Below, piece after piece: positions 44,093-54,477 of a stretch of DNA of 64,000 nucleotides. The position numbers and the translations under genes are program-made. The notes below the pieces were generated by a model. It was not told the origin of the DNA. It made no database searches and saw only the letters and a program-made list of their open reading frames with translations. Source of the stretch: Neofusicoccum parvum (lineage: Eukaryota; Ascomycota; Dothideomycetes; Botryosphaeriales; Botryosphaeriaceae). The stretch spans positions 124,001 to 188,000 of the forward strand of contig CP087214.1 of assembly GCA_020912385.1 (NCBI GenBank), read 5' to 3'. Within the stretch, counting starts at the first letter, position 1. Each line of letters begins with the position of its first letter.

Positions 44093-45861
44093 ATGACAAC
44101 GGTGAATGTGTTCCTACTGGGGCTGGGCGAGAGCTCTGCCCAGCCTTTCCAACTGGGCGCATTTAAGTCCTTGGATGATCTCCTCGCTGCCGTTGTAAAA
44201 CGGTTCAACATTCTGGCCGAAAAAGGTAAGGCTTGGCATCCATCGGGCTTGCAGTGGCATACTCATCAAGAGTCTAGCGGACACTGCTCTCTACCAAGGA
44301 TCCAAGAAGTTACAGCACCTGCAAGAGATCAAGGACGGCCCTCTTGGCGTCGCCATAGGTGGTCACGGGGTCAGGGATCCTCAAGGGCCAGCAGGCATTC
44401 CATTTTTCGGAAACTACTTCGACATCTACCCCGATCATGTCGGCAACTACCGCCGTCTTTTCGAGACCTACGGGGGTGTGATCAAGGTCCACAACAACGG
44501 CCGGACCTTCTACCTGACCAACGACCCTGAGGTTGCAAGGCTAGTATTTAGAGATGGCGAATACTTCACCAAGGCACCGTCGTCTCCAGGCCATCCTCTC
44601 CACGGGATCGAAGACCCGTCTGCGTTATTCCTTTGCGACACCGAGGCGCCGGCCTGGAAGGAAGCACACAAGTTCCTCCCTCCCAGCATGTCTCCAAAGG
44701 CGATGCGGCACCACCTTCCCATCATAACAGCCGCTGTCACCGCATCTTTCAACGTGCTAGACCAGACCGAGGATTTGGGACAAGCGTTCAACGTGTTTAA
44801 GTACGCAGGGAAGCTGGCCTCGCAGGTGTCTGCCAAGCTGGTGCTGGGCGTCGATCTGCACCAGTTCGACTCTGTCGATTCGCCGCTGCACCGGATGATG
44901 GCGCTCGTCGAGCGTGCTGTCTTGCTGAATACCCGCCTTCAAGTGCGAGGAAAGCTGTACTCGTACCTCCCGTTTGGTACGTGCGCATCCCCTCCCTCTC
45001 GGGCATCGCCGCTGACCACAAGTAGGAGATCCGGCACAGCTCCGACAGAGCCTGAAGGAAGTCTACGGTTACATTGACCAGGCGATCTTGGACTGTGACC
45101 GCGATAACGTAACAGACCTACCGCTCCAGGCTGCGGCCGTCGAATCCACCTGCCTAGTAGACTACATGCTGCGGGCGACGGACGGATCGGGGAAGAAGAT
45201 GACGAGCCGGAACGTACGGGGCAACGTGCTCGTCCTGCTCGGCGCGGGCTTCATCACCAGCTCGGCCTTCCTATCCTGGCTGATATACTCGCTGGTCGCC
45301 TACCCAGGGATGCAGGAACGACTACTATTGGAGCTGGTCGACCACGGAGCGGCGCCGGGCAAGCAGTGGACGTACGAGGAGATCCACGCGCTGCCCTTCC
45401 TCGACGCCTTCGTCAAGGAGACACAGCGCGTCCACAGCCCCTCGTTCCAGCCGGCCCGTAACACCCGCCAGGACGTCGTCCTGCCCGGCGGTTACAGGCT
45501 TCCCAAGGGCGCGGTCATCATCCCAAGCCTGCCGCACCTGCACACCAACCCCGACCACTGGAGCGATCCGTACCGCTTCGATCCCGACCGCTGGTCGACG
45601 GACCGCGTCAGAGGGCGGCATCGATCTGCGTACGTACCCTTCGCGGCGGGCGCCAGGGGCTGCATTGGGTTCAACGCCGCCCTGCTAGAGGCCAAAGTCG
45701 CCGTGGCCGAGCTGGTGTACCGCTACGCTTTCTTCGACGCAAGCGAAGCGGCCATCGAGTATGATCCCGAATTCAACAACATCAGGCCCTCAAACTTCTA
45801 TGCCAAAGTTGTCCGGCGGACTTCGTGGCCGGCACCAAGTGCGCTGGGTATGTCGGTGTAG
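44093..45861 (+). CDS. Cytochrome P450 with an N-terminal extension
   Basis: The catalytic part is clear: GPAGIPFFGNYFDIYPDH near 44380, I-helix region (LLGAGFITSSAFLSWLIY), ExxR as ETQR (Glu codon 45418), FDPDRW, and the heme loop FAAGARGCIGFN with Cys at 45661. An intron at 44977-45025 (49 bp) gives LPFGDPAQLRQ. There is no membrane anchor; instead MTTVNVFLLGLGESSAQ begins a small N-terminal domain that I recall from a group of ascomycete P450s. Between 44226 and about 44270 no ordinary intron joins the first exon to the rest in frame: the reading needs a one-base shift or an alternative donor. It is probably a fatty-acid or oxylipin oxygenase. Cytochrome b5 is transcribed divergently from the same promoter region. 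Confidence 0.8.
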
Positions 45862-46003
45862 AGCTAGAGGAAGGAGGACGCTTGGGGTGACGCAAAGAGA
45901 TTTTGATGGAATCAGCGGTGTGAACAGAAATACTGCAAGCGCCAACTGCGTTACGCTCATCGAATGCAGAAGGTGAAATGTAAATGTATTTACTACAGCC
46001 TAT

Positions 46004-47328
46004 CTAGCTCCTGGCCCCTGCAATCCCTTTCAAGTTCCAGTTCACTTTCGAGATGCCTCCCTGCCCGAAGAGCCAAAGTTCGTCCAAATTCGCACCAGCG
46101 AATTGAACATTGTTGACAGTGTGATTGGCTTCTATGCGTAGGAGAAGTTCTCCCCACTCGCTCAAAACATCAACCCTGGGAAAGTCAGCACAGAATCGGT
46201 CAATTTCGTTGTTCGGCTCACCCGGCGCCAGACGCTCCAACCAAATAACCATTGGACGCAACGTGGAGGCCATCATGGCCGAGTGACTGCGTGCACCAGA
46301 TTGGACGCTTATCGCTCAACCAGCTACCCGCGGGTGACTCATTGACAGAGAAGGCATATGTGCAGTGTTCGTTGGTAGAATTGTACACGATTCCTGAGAA
46401 TGAATTGCTCTCAATGGTGACGCCGGAATCAGTGACGTAAAGCGTCTTGCCGTTCGGAGAGATAGCGATACCGTTGGGTTGGTCCAGAGTGTTTTCAACC
46501 ACTGTCGCAGCCCCTGTAGACGGACTGAAACGCCACGTTGCCGTGCGCATGACTGGATTGGTTGAGAATCCCATGGCCCAGCCGAACCCTGTGAATAGTC
46601 AGCCACTTCTTCCAAATTGAAGGGGAAGGACGGGACTTACACGGATCGGTGAAGAAGACATCCCCGTTGCCGTCGATGACGAGATCATCTGGGCTATTGA
46701 ATTTCGAACCGTAGTAGTTGTTTAGAAGAGCCTCGCTCTTGAAGTTGGTTGGGTCGAAAGTGTAAATGCCCGGAGCTTGCTCCACCGTCTCGTTGTTGGG
46801 GCCTGGGAAAGAGCCATCCCCAGCAACAGCCCAGTAGACCTTTCCATTGTAGTATCGACCTCCATTGATCCCCCAGACCGGTGGGGAGGAGTAGAAGGTC
46901 TCAAGTCTGGGGTTCGTGTGGTTGAGATAGATGATTGATTGAGGATAGACGTCGGGGCTGAAGACAGAGAAAATGATGGCGTCCAACTCGGGGACATACA
47001 CCGGAGCTTCATGGATCTTGTCTGCGGCCGCTTCGAAGACAAATTCAACAGACGGCGTGTCTCCAAGTATGTCGAGAGCTTGGGAGTCATACACAATGAA
47101 GGTGGAGTTCCTGACGAGCTGGAAAGAATGATCCGTCGCATTTGTATCAGCGAAGTCTGCTACGCTGGCTGTGTTGCCATCATCGCGAGAAAACGGAAGT
47201 GCGAGGACCGATGCATGATCTTTGATGCAGACCACATTGGGGGTCGTGATGTTCTCGCAGAGCCTAGCCAATGGCATCGCCCTGGATACGAGGAATAGCA
47301 AAGAAGAGACAGCCAAGAGAGAAATCAT
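46004..47328 (-). CDS. Secreted SMP-30/gluconolactonase-like protein
   Basis: Three exons (47328-46641, 46588-46222, 46175-46004) give 408 residues, with introns of 52 and 46 bp. The N-terminus (MISLLAVSSLLFLVSRA) is a signal peptide. Beta-propeller landmarks follow: FSPDVYPQSIIYLNHTN, WGINGGRYYNGKVYW, NSPDDLVIDGNGDVFFTDP, FGWAMGF (split by intron 1), LDQPNGIAISPNGKTLYVTD, DGLHVASNGYLVG and LWLFGQGGISKVNWN. The N-S-P-x-D-L and D-x-P-N-G-I motifs carry the metal-binding residues of lactonases of this superfamily. Several N-glycosylation sequons fit secretion. The likely reaction is hydrolysis (or formation) of a lactone. Its position inside the cluster suggests a lactone product or intermediate, or self-protection; this is inference. 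Confidence 0.85.
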
Positions 47329-47807
47329 GGTGACGATGCAGATGTTTTCGTACCCTTCTGGGCATTACGCCTTTAAATGAAGAAAAAGGCCTCCTATCAA
47401 CGGACTTCAGCTTCGGTCGAGGCTAAACGCCGATGTGATATGTTCTTGGCGGCCTCCTCTATGTACGGATGTCTCGGGACAATGTTAGATTGGGAATACC
47501 AAGAACCGAGCGCTGCTACCAACGCTGGCATTATAGTGGGACCAAAGGCATATATGGAAAATAGAAACGAGGTTTGAGTCATCTAGTTGCTAAACTTTGA
47601 GAGTTCACCGCTCATATCTCTGCGGACTGGCAGGCAGGAGATATTGCAATGGTGTGCAATCTCTTACTTGCTCGCATGCAGGTACTCAGTTGCAGATGGC
47701 TCTATTTTCTATGGTGACAGTACGATAAGGCCGCTCGAAAAAGCGCCAGTCTCAACAATCTCAACAACACGATATCGATTCTCTGAAAAGGTCAAAAGAC
47801 CATTCCG
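47329..47807. other. Intergenic, no gene seen
   Basis: 479 bp containing the promoter of the lactonase-like gene and the 3' end of the reductase gene, both on the minus strand. Short ORFs only. Confidence 0.5.
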
Positions 47808-49185
47808 TCAGCCCTCCAAGCGCGCCCTGACCGAACTCGCCTTAGGTAGAACACCAGCATTCTCAAAAGACCTAAAGGCCTCCACCCAAACATCGAAAGC
47901 AAAGTCTTGACGAGTCCAGCCCAGACGCTTGGCCTTATTGATGCTCGACCAAGGGGTGTACTTTCTGTCCATACACCAGGTAAACATGTCCCAAGTGCAC
48001 CAATCAAAAGCTGTGGGGTCTCCGCCGTACTTGCTCGTAAGAGAGATCCAAGCTTCTCTCTTGTCCTTGGCCCACTCTTGACTGCTCCCCGGCAGCACCT
48101 GCACTTGATCCTCGGAGACCTGATCAACAAGTCAGCACACACAGCAAGCACTACAGGAGAAAGATTCACCTCGACGCCGAAGTGCTTTGCGAGCTTTGGG
48201 AACATAAATCGCCAGATAAATAGATCACCGATACAGCAGTTGAAAGCCTCGTTCTTGGTGTTCTCTTGAGTAGTTGCCCAGAGCGTCATGTCCGCCATTC
48301 CAGGCGGGTATGACACATCTTCAGGGGAATTGAGCGCATGCTCGCTGCCAGGAAAGAGGGGCACTTGTCCAAGTTCGGCATGGACGAGTAAGTAAATGGC
48401 CATGGAGAGCCCGACGGACATGCCATTGGCTGGGAAGATTCTTAGCCCGCTTCCAACACTTCGATTGCGTGATTTTTTACTACCTTGAGGAGTGAATCCG
48501 ATGACGGCGTTAGGGCGGAAGACATTGTAGAACCACCTTCCGTCACTACGTTTCTGGGCCTCGGCAAGATAGTCCTCCTGAGGGTAGTAGAAATTGGTTC
48601 CTTTGTCGTCGTACCGAGGCATATCCTCGGTCAACGGAATAGCCCTGGGAAACAAGCCATAGTACTACCAATGATCAGCGTTGGCGGTGTCTAGTCATAG
48701 CAGCGCGAAATGTACCTTGCCACCAGTCTGAAGGCTGATCCTCTGAAGCTTAGGGCTGACTATCTCAATGGCATCGACAAAATTCTTGAACAAGGGTACA
48801 TTCTTCTCTGGAAGCTTTGAGAGATCTTCAGCATGAATGTAGGATGAGAAGAACGCATGAGTAACATCCTTGCAGAACGGATTCAAGGCATCGACGATTT
48901 CCTCCACAGGCTTGAGGAAGTCGATGGACACCCACTCAACGCGCGGGTCGGACCAGTAAACGGTTGGGCGCTTGCGGGAGGAAATGACGATTTTGGACCT
49001 GTGAATTCACATGTGAGAACCAAAGGAATAGCACAAAAAGTAAGAAGAATGGGAAGATTTTCCACAAACCATTCATCTTTCGGCTTTCGTATCAAATGTT
49101 CGGTGATGGCATATCCGGTGATTCCAGTGCAGCCGCTCACAAAGGCGACTTTGCTGCTTTTCAAAACTGACGGGTTGTAGCTCAT
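47808..49185 (-). CDS. PRISE-type short-chain reductase (VEP1/progesterone 5-beta-reductase-like)
   Basis: Five exons (49185-49070, 48998-48716, 48664-48484, 48429-48170, 48119-47808) give 383 residues; introns are 50-71 bp and all phases agree. The N-terminus has the NAD(P) site VSGCTGITGYAITEHL. PRISE landmarks follow: THAFFSSYIHAEDL, LQTGGKYYG with the catalytic Lys, NFYYPQEDYL with the catalytic Tyr, RPNAVIGFTPQANGMS, and a Trp-rich C-terminal half (DWCTWDMFTWCMD). These enzymes reduce activated C=C bonds of enones or enals with NAD(P)H. In the cluster it could reduce a conjugated carbonyl formed by the oxygenases. It starts divergently from the FAD monooxygenase. Confidence 0.9.
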
Positions 49186-50070
49186 TTTCAGGGTAGTCAA
49201 ATGTACTATACCAATCGAAATGATGGTTTGGTCAAGATTCCAAAAGCTCTCCGGTCCCTTTATATACTTTCACGGGTACGGAAACGGCTCTCACGCCTCT
49301 GGGGCGGGCCGCCTAGTTGCGTCCTCATTCGTGTCTCGTTGCCGACCGGTTTTCAGCAATTCCCACTGCTCACATGACTTCGTACTGCGGATGGACCAAT
49401 CGCAAGCGGAGAGATGTGGGAAGGAAGTTGTGGAATGTAGTTCGGGACGATGTGGCATCGCGGTGTATTTCGTATATTTGAAAAGTGGAGGCTGCCCCTA
49501 CTCCCCTGACATAAAACAGCCTAAGACCGCCAAGCGCCTTATTTTCACGGGGTTAAGAAATGCCTACTACGTATGCTCTAGCATAGTGTGGGTTTACTAC
49601 CGGAACGCCGACGGATACCTCCGGCAATGTCTGGTAAGAAAAGGACCGTGCCTCTACTGACTCAGTTAGATGGACGTTCTACTGTGTACGTTTGAGTTGC
49701 ACTTACTGCAATAGGCTTAGCGTTGTGCAAGGCACGTCCCTCTGCATGTCCCCTACCCGGCTCTTGTACGGACGTCAAGCCATCCACAGTGCCAACCCGC
49801 GGACAGGGGCCGAACTTGTCGAGTCTCAGCGACGGCTGATTTGATGTTGAGAAGTCAGGAGGGAGAGGCACTTGGCTTGGCTCGAATCACCAAGACAGTA
49901 AATCTGGCGATTTGTCAAACGAGAAGTGCACGGCGTCATTCGCATCTAGTGCCAGTGCGACTCGGCCGAGATGTGCGCTTCAACAGTATAAGTAAAGAGA
50001 ATGGTAACTGTGATTTGCTGAGTGGTTCTATTTACGCTGCAACACTTTGACATACTCTCTGCTTTACCCC
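49186..50070. promoter_or_regulatory. Divergent intergenic region, reductase / FAD monooxygenase
   Basis: 885 bp between two start codons. On the minus strand TATATAAA (49259-49266) lies 74 bp before the reductase ATG, a good TATA box. No gene recognised inside; a 146-codon plus-strand ORF (49220-49660) has no family features. Confidence 0.5.
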
Positions 50071-51617
50071 ATGGCGTCCAATCTACACCAGTTTGCAAGA
50101 TACCCGGAAAGCGGCGTGTCGGTCCTCGTTGTTGGAGGAGGCATTGGTGGACTGAGCTGTGCAATCGAAGCGTATCGCAAGGGCCACAATGTCCGCCTGG
50201 TCGAAAAGCAAGTCAACATCAATGACGGAGGTGAGTGGAAGATAGTTCGAGGAGTCTGGCATTCAAGCTAACAGAGGTCAGGCGCCATTATCGCAGTCCC
50301 AAATCCTGCTCTTGGAGTCTTTAGCAACTGGCCCGGGTTTTTAGAGCGCTGTCGCAAGCACGCGATGAACCCAATTTGTCGAATGATGAGGGCCGACCAC
50401 ACGCACATCAAAGACACACCCTTGGCACATCCAGAATTCCCCGCAATGCCCATCAATCGCCCCGCACTTCATCAGACGCTCTTCGATTTTGCAATCGAAG
50501 TCGGAGTGCCCATCGAGCAGGGCAGGACAGTCAGTGCTTATTTCGAGGACGAACATCAAGCTGGCGTTGTGTACGATGATGGAAGCCGGGAGATGGCCGA
50601 TGTGGTCGTGGCCGCGGACGGCGTGGGTTCGAAGGCGCGAGGGCTTGTAGTTGGGGAGCCTCAAGAACCCATCCCAAGCGGACTCGCCTGCCATCTTGTC
50701 ACATTTCCTGCTGGCCCAGCTCTGGAGAACCAGGCTATTCGAGATGGCTTTGGCGACTTCCAGAACGGCGTGATGTTCGCGCTTGGTCCAGGCGCCCACA
50801 TGGCTGTCGGCCGGACAGAGGAGATGCTGACCTGGCTGATTGTGCACAAAGTGAGTTTGCCATAATTCTTCTTCCTCCTCTCGACGTGATTATTGAAATG
50901 CGATTGAACAGGATGAAGGCAGCGACGGGGACGGATTCAAAAAGGCTGTGCCAGCATCATCTGCGCTAAAGCATGTTGAGACATGGGCTTCTTTCTACAA
51001 AGAAGTGATAAACGCTTCGCCACAAGGCGAGATTCTCCTATGGAGGCTCAAGTGGCGTGATCCCCAGGGCACATACATCTCCCCAAGGGCTCGCGTGGTC
51101 CAGATTGGTGACTCGGCACACTCTTTCCTGCCTACGTCTGGTGCTGGTGCTGGTATGGCGGTGGAGGATGCAGGATGCCTCGCTTCCTGCTTGCAGCTCT
51201 CTGGGAAATCCAATGTGCCCTTGGCTCTAAAGGTTCATAACCTTCTTCGGTAAGCTAAAAGCCTTAGTTCAGCGAAGGTGAAGGAGATACTAAGCAACCT
51301 ACAGATACGAGCGTGTGACTTGTGCCCAGAAGATGGGCTTTAAGAACCGCGAGGTCTTTCACCAGGCCGACTGGAACGTCAAGATAGCTCCACAGACAGG
51401 TGGCACGTTCTCAGGAAAATGGCTTACTAGTCACAAAGTAGAGGAATACGTCTATGAAAACTACGGTAGAGCTGTTCAGCACCTTCTTATAGGTGCACCG
51501 TTTAGAAACACGAATTCGGTTCCGGGGTTTAAGTTTCGACCATGGTCAGTGCGCGAGCTTCTCGAAGCTTCCAGCCGCGGCGAACCTGACACAGATGAAG
51601 GCGAATGGTATAATTAG
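50071..51617 (+). CDS. FAD-dependent monooxygenase (salicylate hydroxylase-like)
   Basis: Four exons (50071-50230, 50282-50850, 50912-51249, 51305-51617) give 459 residues. The FAD site VLVVGGGIGGLSCAIEAYRKGH is N-terminal, the DG motif VVVAADGVGSKARG is central and the GDSAHSFLPTSGAGAGMAVED motif comes late, the order of class A flavoprotein hydroxylases. No signal peptide or membrane anchor. Such enzymes hydroxylate aromatic or enolic carbons, epoxidise, or cleave oxidatively with NAD(P)H and O2. It closes the run of oxidative genes on the right. The ATG at 50071 (CCCCATGG) is preferred because the frame upstream lacks an ATG. Confidence 0.9.
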
Positions 51618-52521
51618 ATACTCTGCTTCAATGATAAACTTCTCCTACTAAGGTTTAGAGCTATCAACGTGTCTAATAAGCTGTTCCAATTAATACATAT
51701 TGGTAGATGAATTTGAATTACTACCCAGAATAATACAGTATCTAAACCACTTAGTTAGTCGTGCGAAGCCCGGAAGCCCCGCTTAGGGAATTTTTTACCT
51801 TCTAATCATCTCTTCTAAGTCGGTAGAGGGAGATGTTTAAATTTGGGAACGAGTGGGATCACTAGGGTGGGTTCGAACGTGGACGTATCCAACGTGACAG
51901 GAAAACCACCAGGCATTTTACGCATGGTCTTTGGCAAGCTCTCGGACATACAGCCATAACACGAAATCGGACTCCTTTGAGCCTGTTCTCGCCGCTTCCC
52001 CCTCTTTTCCGTCACCTCAGACCGTACGAGTCCTGCTAAGGCGAAAACCGCCGGCTGGTCGAAGTGGCGCATCCTAGCGAAGAACTGCCGGACGCGCACC
52101 AAAGTGCTGCTGCCGGCTATTTGGGTAGCAGGTGCCTCAAGTTTCTGCTTTGGGATTGGAACAAGGCGCGTGACGCGGGTCTTCCGATGAATCGGTAGCA
52201 CCCTCCGTGTTGACTAGCGCAAATGCGGGTGAAGAGGAAAAAACTGCGGGGAAACTGCGGACGCCTGACGCTGATCCTCCACATGCCGAACCCTGCACGA
52301 GCATTTTACGTATTCACGGCAAAATCACAGGCTGCCGGGCAACGGGCTTTGTATGGTCTGCGCTTTGGGCACTTAGAACGCCGCATCCCAGAAGGGTCGA
52401 TGTGGAGTTTCCGCAATGGCCGCGGCTGGGTTCCGCCGCTTGGCAGCTGCGTACATATATAACGGCCGCGATGGCATTGGGAAGCTCCCGCGCACGGGGT
52501 TGATTTTTTACTGGAACAAAC
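51618..52521. promoter_or_regulatory. Intergenic region with TATA box before the DUF1593 gene
   Basis: 904 bp without a recognised gene. A TATATAA at 52456-52462 stands 60 bp before the ATG at 52522. A 128-codon minus-strand ORF (51815-52201) has no known features. Likely the right edge of the metabolic cluster. Confidence 0.5.
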
Positions 52522-54062
52522 ATGGCCGCCATTGGGGCCCAAGTCCGGGTCCTTCTTGTCTTGGTCGCATCCGTCGTGTTCTGGACCACCACTTCCGCCG
52601 CCAACGCAGACCGCTGCGAGAATGCCCGCTACGAGTCGAAGCCGCGCTTGTTTGTTCTCACGGACATTAGCAACGAGCCCGATGACCAGATGAGCCTGGT
52701 CCGCCTCCTGACCCACGCCAACGAACTACAAATCGAAGGCATCTCTGCGGTCACTTCTGTGTGGAAAAACGACTCCCTCGATCTGGATACAATCTTCTGG
52801 GTGATTGGCGGCTACGCAAATGTCACAGAGAACCTCAACAGCAATGTGCCCGAGTCCGGCGTATACCCCTCTGCCGAAGAAGTTGCCTCCCGCGTCTACG
52901 CCGGCCACCCTGTGTATGGGCTCGCCGCGCTCGACCTCGAACCAAGCAATGCGTCCCTTGCTCTCGTCAACGCTACAGATGCCTCTTCCGAGCCGCTCTG
53001 GGTTAGCGCCTGGGGAGGTACGAATGTTCTTGCTGAGGCCCTTCATTACGTGCAAAAGTCAAGAAGTGCGGAGGAGACGGCAACTTTCGTCGAAAAACTC
53101 CGCGTCTATTCCATCTCTGATCAAGATAATGCTGGTCCATGGATTCGAGCAAACTTCCCATCGCTTTTCTACATCGTTTCCATCCACGCTTTCGGCGAGT
53201 ACAACCAGGCCACATGGCTGGTAAGGCACCCTTTACGGCGAGGAAGCTTTTGATTACTGACATGGGTGAGCAGGGCATTTCCTCGGACGTCGACACCGGT
53301 GGCCCGGATGCATCCATTGTGTCGAATGACTGGCTTCAAGAGCATGTTCGAATCGGACCACTTGGCTCCTACTATCCAGACATCGCGTACATAATGGAAG
53401 GCGATAGTCCCTCATTCCTTGGTCTTCTCCAGAATGGTCTCAACACGCCCGAGCATCCAGAATGGGGCGGCTGGGGCGGCCGTTACAAACCCGTCGACGC
53501 ATCTGGACTTACAGGAATTTTCGGCAATGTGGCAGACCTTTCTGAGGGAATGGATGGAAAGGCATACTTCAGCCAGCATACTTCCATATGGAGATGGAGG
53601 AGTGCTTTCCAGTACGACTTTGCGGCCCGCATGCAGTGGACAGTCAACGCAACGGATGCCAACCACCACCCCATTGCCATCGTGAACAACACTTGTGGCG
53701 TTGGCGCTCTTGAGATCCAGTACCGCTATGGTGAATCTATCACTCTAGATGCCTCTACGTCTTACGACCCGGACGGGGATGATCTTGACTTCAACTGGTT
53801 CCACTACCGCGAAGCCGCTCAAACTGTGACGAAACGAGATCCTCTTATCTCCCCGAATGTAACTTTCACCAATGTGGACTCATCTGGAAGCGTGGTGGAT
53901 ATTATGGTGAACAGCAACATTGTAAGTTCAGACATCTTCCCCCCGTGTCTAGCGGCCTGCTTCTAACATCTTCAGACGGCGCACATCATTCTGGCTATTG
54001 AAGATTCTAGGACAATGAGTCTCACATCTTACAGGCGCATCATTCTACGACCAACTGCATAG
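52522..54062 (+). CDS. Secreted DUF1593 (Sde182-type) nucleoside-hydrolase-like protein
   Basis: Three exons (52522-53220, 53274-53921, 53976-54062) give 477 residues. The signal peptide is residues 1 to about 26 (VRVLLVLVASVVFW). The N-terminal domain opens with RLFVLTDISNEPDDQMSLVRLL, an Asp-rich motif like that of inosine-uridine nucleoside hydrolases, and continues with WVSAWGGTNVLAEALHY and GPLGSYYPDIAYIMEGDSPS. The C-terminal beta-sandwich region has YGESITLDASTSYDPDGDDL, a PKD-like strand pattern, ending HIILAIEDSRTMSLTSYRR. The family is often annotated as cellulose-binding or DUF1593; from memory, Sde182 of Saccharophagus is the namesake. Substrate unknown; secretion and many sequons suggest an extracellular glycan or glycoside role. 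Confidence 0.85.
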
Positions 54063-54477
54063 TATATTAACGAGGCGATCCTAGCGTAGAATGTCATTAT
54101 AGGGGATTAGCACCTTTTTAAATATTAGCATTCCAAAACTTGATGGGAGGAATTCGCGTGTTCAGCTATTTCACGGAGAACTCGTCTTCTATGGGCTCAT
54201 TCTCGTCCGCTTTACCTGCTTCTTGTGTCTTATATCTTCTCACACCTGTGCATGTTACTAATCTAGAAGCGGGCATAAGTTTTAACAATACTAGCACCGG
54301 GGTTACACTTTGTAACTGCAGATTCTGCATGTGCATACCAAGGATCTAGGACAATGCTACCTCTGTTAACTTTTGTTGAACTCCTACGAACCAGTGACAC
54401 CAAATTTTTCAAAATCACTCCTTTCCTCATTCTTTACACATTCTTGACCCTTTTCACAGCCCACTCTTTGTCTCTAC
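54063..54477. other. Convergent 3' region, no gene seen
   Basis: 415 bp between the ends of two convergent genes; short ORFs only. Confidence 0.5.

Noticed and set aside
33437..51617. Classical PKS or NRPS gene cluster
   Set aside because: No ketosynthase, adenylation, acyltransferase or terpene cyclase motif was found on either strand in this interval.
51618..52521. tRNA or other structured RNA gene
   Set aside because: No cloverleaf with matching A and B boxes could be read by eye here or in the other intergenic regions; a tRNA scan would be needed to be sure.
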